From positions 1-16,864 of the forward strand of contig NZ_QSFA01000031.1 of assembly GCF_003467125.1 (NCBI RefSeq): a stretch of DNA of 16,864 bases, written 5' to 3'. Both the position numbers and the translations under genes were made by a program. This document shows, one piece after another, positions 12,704 to 16,864 of the stretch (positions within the stretch are counted from its first letter, which is position 1; every line of letters starts with the position of its first letter). The stretch is from Megasphaera sp. AM44-1BH. Lineage in GTDB: Bacteria > Bacillota > Negativicutes > Veillonellales > Megasphaeraceae. The notes beneath the pieces were generated by a model that saw nothing but the letters and a program-made list of their open reading frames with translations, searched no databases and had not been told where the DNA came from.

Positions 12704-15700
12704 ATGATCGAAGGATTGAAGAAAGTACTCGTTATCGGTTCTGGCCCGATTATTATCGGTCAGGCTGCTGAATTTGACTACGCCGGTACCCAGGCCTGCC
12801 GGGCCCTGAAAGAAGAAGGTCTGGAAGTCGTCCTGATCAATAGTAATCCGGCGACTATCATGACCGATGAAGACATCGCCGACCGGGTTTATGTAGAACC
12901 TATTTCCCTGGATTATGTGACAGAAGTCATAGAAAAAGAACGTCCTGACGGTCTGCTGGCGACACTGGGGGGCCAGGTGGGACTGAATATGGCTGTCGAA
13001 CTGGCCAATGCCGGCGTACTGGAAAAGTATCATGTACAGCTGCTGGGGACACGTCTTTCGGCTATTGAAGAAGCGGAAGACCGCGAACTCTTCAAAAAAG
13101 CCATGAAAGACATCAATCAGCCTGTACCGGAAAGCGATATTTTCGAAGACGTTCCGTCGGCCATGGCCTTTGCTGAAAAAATCGGCTACCCAATCATTGT
13201 ACGGCCTGCCTTCACCCTGGGGGGGACTGGCGGCGGTATTGCCTATAATGATGATGAATTGTTCATGATAGCAACGCGGGGTATTAAACTCAGCCCGATT
13301 AATCAGATTCTTGTCGAACGGTCTGTAGCCGGCTGGAAAGAAATCGAATATGAAGTCATGCGTGATAAAGCGGATAACTGTATCATCGTCTGCAACATGG
13401 AAAATATAGACCCTGTCGGTATCCATACAGGTGACTCTATCGTCGTAGCTCCGAGCCAGACTCTGAACGACCTGCAGTATCAGATGCTGCGTACGGCTTC
13501 TCTGGCCATTATCCGCCGTCTCAAGATCGAAGGCGGCTGCAATGTGCAGTACGCTCTGGATCCCAACAGCAATCAGTACTATGTTATCGAAGTCAATCCC
13601 CGGGTCAGCCGTTCATCGGCACTGGCTTCCAAAGCGACGGGGTATCCTATTGCCAAGGTTGCAGCCAAGGTTGCGACAGGACTGACGCTGGATCAGATTA
13701 CCAACGCTGTTACAGGAAAGACAACGGCATGCTTTGAACCGACTCTGGATTACTGCGTCGTCAAATTCCCGCGCTGGCCTTTTGAAAAATTTGCACTGGC
13801 AGACCGTACATTGGGAACGCAGATGAAAGCTACAGGGGAAGTCATGGCGCTGGACCGCTGCTTTGAAGGCGCACTGCTCAAGGCCGTCCGGTCCCTGGAA
13901 ATCGGCGTCAATTATCTGAGCCTGAAGAAACTGGAATCCAAATCGCTCATTGATATTGCAGAACTGCTGAAGAACCAGGATGATGAACGCATCTTTGTCG
14001 TAGCACAGGCATTGCGCATGGGAATCGGCTTCGATAAAATTCATTATCTTACCGGATACGACATGTGGTTCCTGAAAAAAATCAAGAATATTGTCGATCT
14101 GGAAGACAACCTCCGCCGCAATAACCTGACAGAAGATAATATTCGACTGGCAAAACGCTATAGCATGCCTGATGCGGTCATCGCCCAGCTTACCAGCAAA
14201 ACGGAAGAACAGGTCCGGGCATTCCGGGAAAAACTGGATATCCGTCCGACGTTTAAGATGGTAGATACGTGTGCTGCTGAATTTGAAGCCGCGACGCCGT
14301 ATTATTATTCGTGCTATGCAACAGAAGACGAAGTCAAGCCGCTGGGAGACAAGAGCGTCATCGTCCTCGGGTCGGGCCCTATCCGTATCGGGCAGGGGAT
14401 TGAATTCGATTACTGCTCCGTTCACTCTGCCTGGGCACTGCGCAAAGCCGGGATGAACAGCATTATTATCAATAATAATCCGGAAACGGTCAGCACCGAT
14501 TTCGACACATCGGACAGCCTGTATTTCGAACCGCTGACCGTAGAAGACGTCATGGCTGTCGTCGATAAGGAAAAACCAGTCGGCGTCATCTGCCAGTTTG
14601 GCGGTCAGACGGCGATTAATCTGGCTGCGCCGCTGGCCAAGCGGGGAGTGACGATCCTTGGCACATCCGTCGATGGCATGGACCGGGCAGAAGACCGGGA
14701 ACGGTTCGATGAACTCCTGGCAAAACTCAATATACCCCGTCCGGACGGCCGGATTGCAACCAGTGATACGGAAGCGATGCAGGTATCCAAAGAATTGGAA
14801 TTTCCGCTCATCGTCCGCCCGTCTTACGTCCTGGGCGGCCGGGCTATGGAAATCGTATATACGGAAAAAGAACTGGAACGGTACCTGCGGGAAGCCGTTA
14901 TTGCTTCGCCGGATCATCCTATCCTGATTGATGAATACATGGTCGGCCGGGAAGTAGAAGTCGATGCGATTTCTGATGGCACCGATGTGTTCATTCCCGG
15001 TATCATGGAACAGGTAGAACGGGCGGGCGTTCATTCCGGTGACTCTATCGCCGTATATCCGCCACAGCATCTGGACCAGACCATGATTGACCAGATTGTG
15101 GATTATACGACGCGCATCACACTGGAACTTCAGGTAAAAGGTGCCGTCAATATCCAGTTTGTCGTCTCAAAAGGCAAGTTATACATTATTGAAGTCAATC
15201 CCCGTTCCAGCCGTACGGTGCCATTCCTGAGTAAAGTAACCCATGTTCCCATGGTCGAACTGGCTACCCGTATCGCTCTGGGTGAAACCTTGAAGGGAAT
15301 GGGGTATGAAGGCGGGCTCATGCCGGCGAAACCTCATGTTGCCGCCAAAGCTCCTGTATTCTCTTTCAGCAAAATCGGACTGGCCGAAATCGCTCTCGGA
15401 CCGGAAATGAAATCAACAGGGGAAGTCATGGGGATTGGCAAGACCTATTCTGAAGCGCTGTACAAGGCCGTAAACGGTGCCAAGATGAAAATCCCCGCCG
15501 GTGGTACGATTCTGGTTACCGTAGCAGATCGCGACAAGGCCGAAGCACTGCAGCTGGCCCGTGGCTTCCAGGAACTGGGATATCATATCATTGCTACATC
15601 GGGGACAGGAAAATATTTCAATGAACAGGGATTTCCTGTCGATGTGGTCCGTAAGATACATGAAGGCGGTACCAATATTGCTACGTTGATCCGCAATGGT

Positions 15701-15907
15701 AAAATTGATCTCGTCGTCAATACGCTGACGTTTGGCAAGCATCCGGAACGGGACGGGTTCAACCTGCGCCGTATGGCAGTTGAACTGGCCATTCCCTGCC
15801 TGACGTCGCTTGATACGGCCCGTGAAGTCCTGCGCGTCTTTGCCAACAAAGGCAAGGGACAGGGCTATCATCATGTAGCTGCATTACAGGACTACGATCA
15901 GGAATAA
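12704..15907 (+). CDS. carB: Carbamoyl-phosphate synthase, large subunit
   Basis: CarB makes carbamoyl phosphate from bicarbonate, ammonia delivered by CarA, and two ATP. The 1067-aa length is full size. The internal duplication is clear: GSGPIIIGQAAEFDYAG near residue 12 starts the first ATP-grasp half and GSGPIRIGQGIEFDYC near 556 starts the second. Each half has its own E-V-N-P-R motif. The C-terminal allosteric MGS-like domain begins near residue 930 and contains TSGTGKYF and NTLTFGK, the region that binds effectors such as UMP in related enzymes. The ATG abuts the carA stop, with GGAGGGG inside the carA end. It is the last gene of the operon. Confidence 0.98.
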   Translation: MIEGLKKVLVIGSGPIIIGQAAEFDYAGTQACRALKEEGLEVVLINSNPATIMTDEDIADRVYVEPISLDYVTEVIEKERPDGLLATLGGQVGLNMAVELANAGVLEKYHVQLLGTRLSAIEEAEDRELFKKAMKDINQPVPESDIFEDVPSAMAFAEKIGYPIIVRPAFTLGGTGGGIAYNDDELFMIATRGIKLSPINQILVERSVAGWKEIEYEVMRDKADNCIIVCNMENIDPVGIHTGDSIVVAPSQTLNDLQYQMLRTASLAIIRRLKIEGGCNVQYALDPNSNQYYVIEVNPRVSRSSALASKATGYPIAKVAAKVATGLTLDQITNAVTGKTTACFEPTLDYCVVKFPRWPFEKFALADRTLGTQMKATGEVMALDRCFEGALLKAVRSLEIGVNYLSLKKLESKSLIDIAELLKNQDDERIFVVAQALRMGIGFDKIHYLTGYDMWFLKKIKNIVDLEDNLRRNNLTEDNIRLAKRYSMPDAVIAQLTSKTEEQVRAFREKLDIRPTFKMVDTCAAEFEAATPYYYSCYATEDEVKPLGDKSVIVLGSGPIRIGQGIEFDYCSVHSAWALRKAGMNSIIINNNPETVSTDFDTSDSLYFEPLTVEDVMAVVDKEKPVGVICQFGGQTAINLAAPLAKRGVTILGTSVDGMDRAEDRERFDELLAKLNIPRPDGRIATSDTEAMQVSKELEFPLIVRPSYVLGGRAMEIVYTEKELERYLREAVIASPDHPILIDEYMVGREVEVDAISDGTDVFIPGIMEQVERAGVHSGDSIAVYPPQHLDQTMIDQIVDYTTRITLELQVKGAVNIQFVVSKGKLYIIEVNPRSSRTVPFLSKVTHVPMVELATRIALGETLKGMGYEGGLMPAKPHVAAKAPVFSFSKIGLAEIALGPEMKSTGEVMGIGKTYSEALYKAVNGAKMKIPAGGTILVTVADRDKAEALQLARGFQELGYHIIATSGTGKYFNEQGFPVDVVRKIHEGGTNIATLIRNGKIDLVVNTLTFGKHPERDGFNLRRMAVELAIPCLTSLDTAREVLRVFANKGKGQGYHHVAALQDYDQE

Positions 15908-15918
15908 AGAAAAGGCGC

Positions 15919-15966
15919 AAACAGCTCTTTGCATGAAGACAAGCCGTGCAGAGAGCTGTTTTTTTG
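15919..15966 (+). terminator. Terminator of the pyrB-carB operon
   Basis: AACAGCTCTTTGCA and TGCAGAGAGCTGTT pair over 14 positions with one wobble around a 12-nt loop, followed by seven T. It ends the operon 11 nt after carB, which rules out cotranscribed pyrK or pyrD downstream. Confidence 0.9.
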
Positions 15967-16056
15967 CCTGCACGAAAGGACGGAAAGCCGTGAAATCAGC
16001 ATTGCCGGACTCTGGTTGTAATCAGGTTTTTATGTAAAATTTAATTAAAAAATTCC
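15967..16056. other. Spacer between the pyr operon and the tRNA cluster promoters
   Basis: No gene or clear structure is seen. The first half is of average composition, and the second half (16021-16056) becomes very A/T-rich, as expected of an UP-element-like region ahead of tRNA promoters. Confidence 0.4.
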
Positions 16057-16085
16057 TTGCATTTTATGGAATATCATGATATACT
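16057..16085 (+). promoter_or_regulatory. Upstream promoter (P1) of the tRNA cluster
   Basis: TTGCAT (16057-16062) and an extended -10, TGA-TATACT (TATACT 16080-16085), are 17 bp apart, preceded by an A/T-rich stretch. It would make a transcript starting about 100 nt before the first tRNA. Confidence 0.65.
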
Positions 16086-16145
16086 AATCAAGTCGTCAGA
16101 GCTAAGAACTACTAACAAGTGGTTTAAAACGATTGAAAAAAATAC

Positions 16146-16174
16146 TTGACAGAATGCACATTCTCTTGTATAAT
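16146..16174 (+). promoter_or_regulatory. Main promoter (P2) of the tRNA cluster
   Basis: TTGACA (16146-16151) and TATAAT (16169-16174) are perfect consensus hexamers with a 17-bp spacer. The first tRNA starts about 15 nt after the predicted transcription start. Confidence 0.93.
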
Positions 16175-16195
16175 CAATTACGTTCTGTTGAACAA

Positions 16196-16271
<76 letters not shown>

Positions 16272-16278
16272 AACAAAT

Positions 16279-16364
16279 GGTGGGATTCCCGAGTGGCTAA
16301 AGGGAGCAGACTGTAAATCTGCCGGCGTTTGCCTTCGATGGTTCGAATCCATCTCCCACCACCA
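16279..16364 (+). tRNA. tRNA-Tyr(GUA)
   Basis: Class II tRNA of 86 nt with encoded CCA. The acceptor arms GGTGGGA and TCCCACC pair, the anticodon loop CTGTAAA gives GTA, and a long variable arm (CCGGCGTTTGCC region) is present, as expected for bacterial tyrosine tRNA. It starts seven nt after the previous tRNA. Confidence 0.96.
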
Positions 16365-16371
16365 TTTTTGT

Positions 16372-16447
<76 letters not shown>

Positions 16448-16461
16448 AATTTTAAAAATAG

Positions 16462-16488
16462 CGTTGGACGGTATTTATAGCGTCAACG
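16462..16488 (+). other. Small hairpin between tRNA-fMet and tRNA-Thr(GGU)
   Basis: CGTTG-g-ACG pairs with CGTCAACG around a 10-nt loop, with one bulged G. No T-run follows, so it is not a terminator; it may be a processing structure in the tRNA precursor. The 47-nt gap containing it is longer than the other gaps of the cluster. Confidence 0.35.
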
Positions 16489-16494
16489 GTTTAT

Positions 16495-16570
16495 GCTGTT
16501 GTAGCTCAGTCGGTAGAGCGTATCCTTGGTAAGGATAAGGTCACCGGTTCAATCCCGGTCAATAGCTCCA
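16495..16570 (+). tRNA. tRNA-Thr(GGU)
   Basis: Cloverleaf of 76 nt with encoded CCA. The acceptor arms GCTGTTG and CAATAGC pair with one G-U, and the anticodon loop TTGGTAA gives GGT. It is the second threonine isoacceptor in the cluster and complements the UGU one. Confidence 0.95.
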
Positions 16571-16573
16571 CAT

Positions 16574-16650
16574 GGCGGCTTAGCTCAGTTGGCTAGAGCA
16601 TGCGGTTCATACCCGCAGTGTCCAGAGTTCGAATCTCCGAGCCGCCACCA
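16574..16650 (+). tRNA. Elongator tRNA-Met(CAU)
   Basis: Cloverleaf of 77 nt with encoded CCA. The acceptor arms GGCGGCT and AGCCGCC pair perfectly, so it is not an initiator. The anticodon stem-loop TGCGG-TTCATAC-CCGCA resembles that of Firmicutes elongator Met tRNA; tRNA-Ile with a lysidine-modified CAU is the alternative but less likely. The T stem CAGAG/CTCCG has one AxC mismatch (50:64). It follows the previous tRNA by only three nt. Confidence 0.9.
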
Positions 16651-16655
16651 TATCC

Positions 16656-16684
16656 AATAACCCCGTATAACGGGGTTATTTCTA
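16656..16684 (+). terminator. Terminator of the tRNA cluster
   Basis: AATAACCCCGT and ACGGGGTTATT pair perfectly over 11 bp around an ATA loop, and the 3' side is T-rich (TTATTTCTAT). It separates the tRNAs from tuf, although partial read-through would make a tRNA-tuf transcript. Confidence 0.88.
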
Positions 16685-16719
16685 TATGCAATTATAAATT
16701 TTGTGAAAAATGCGAAATT

Positions 16720-16760
16720 TTGCAGGAATTTGTGATTGTTTGTAGTATACTTATTATAGT
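16720..16760 (+). promoter_or_regulatory. Probable tuf promoter region
   Basis: Two -10-like hexamers, TATACT (16746-16751) and TATAGT (16755-16760), are present. -35 candidates are poor or badly spaced (TTGCAG at 16720-16725, 20 bp from the first -10; TTGTGA at 16730-16735, 19 bp from the second). The exact promoter is uncertain. Confidence 0.4.
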
Positions 16761-16797
16761 CAGGTTATTTTTGTCCTAAAAGGAGGAAAGCTGTATT

Positions 16798-16864
16798 ATG
16801 GCTAAAGAACATTACGAAAGAACCAAACCGCATGTTAACATTGGTACCATTGGTCACGTTGACC
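16798..16864 (+). CDS. tuf: Elongation factor Tu (5' end only)
   Basis: Only the first 22 codons are in the window. They read MAKEHYERTKPHVNIGTIGH followed by V-D, matching the EF-Tu N terminus; the start of the G1 GTP-binding loop (GHVDHGKT) is cut by the window end. EF-Tu brings aminoacyl-tRNA to the ribosome. AAAAGGAGG (16778-16786) lies 11 nt before the ATG. The gene sits just behind a cluster of tRNAs, an arrangement known from tufB in E. coli and other bacteria. Confidence 0.96.
   Translation, partial: MAKEHYERTKPHVNIGTIGHVD

Noticed and set aside
13613..15070. 485-aa open frame on the minus strand opposite carB
   Set aside because: It is a shadow of the carB coding frame; it has no ribosome site or promoter, and CarB is unambiguous on the plus strand.
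16462..16488. Possible degenerate sixth tRNA between tRNA-fMet and tRNA-Thr(GGU)
   Set aside because: Only one hairpin is present; no D arm, T loop or acceptor pairing can be found in the 47-nt gap.

Overview
The window looks like chromosomal DNA of an anaerobic Firmicute, most likely a diderm Negativicutes (Veillonella/Megasphaera/Dialister type). This is inferred from rubrerythrin, hemerythrin and DUF1858 proteins typical of anaerobes, strong AGGAGG ribosome binding sites, sigma-A-type promoters, a PyrR-type pyr attenuator and a Thr-Tyr-fMet-Thr-Met tRNA cluster next to tuf. I cannot name the species. No phage, transposon, CRISPR array or plasmid feature is visible.

Layout. (1) 1-1700: a terminator, a short GC-rich repeat-like stretch, then a MerR-type promoter with a 19-bp spacer driving a Tat-exported DUF362 protein and tatA. 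They are followed by a frameshifted stub of tatC and a terminator. (2) 1719-5419, a redox/nitrosative stress island: rubrerythrin (-), an SDR oxidoreductase (+), a minus-strand operon DUF1858 protein > unknown 196-aa protein > hemerythrin-domain protein, and a divergent Rrf2-family regulator. The shared regulatory region holds an FNR/CRP-like palindrome placed like a class II activator site. (3) 5420-7873: pyrF-pyrE from a strong promoter, followed closely by an unrecognised polytopic membrane protein. (4) 7872-9211: an EamA transporter (-) and a divergent small acidic protein. (5) 9212-15966: promoter, a PyrR-type attenuator leader with two copies of the PyrR-loop consensus, then pyrB-pyrC-carA-carB and a terminator. 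(6) 16057-16864: tandem promoters, five tRNA genes, a terminator and the 5' end of tuf.

How the genes work together. carAB, pyrB and pyrC make dihydroorotate from bicarbonate and glutamine; pyrE and pyrF convert orotate to UMP. The intervening dihydroorotate dehydrogenase (pyrD/pyrK) and the regulator gene pyrR are not in the window and must lie elsewhere. The pyr genes are split into two transcription units by unrelated genes, and only the pyrB unit shows PyrR attenuation signals.

The items I find most worth checking are the tandem PyrR loops in one leader, the tatC remnant behind a Tat substrate and tatA, the palindrome upstream of the DUF1858/hemerythrin operon, and the tRNA-tuf arrangement, which parallels E. 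coli thrU-tyrU-glyT-thrT-tufB with initiator tRNA in the glycine position.
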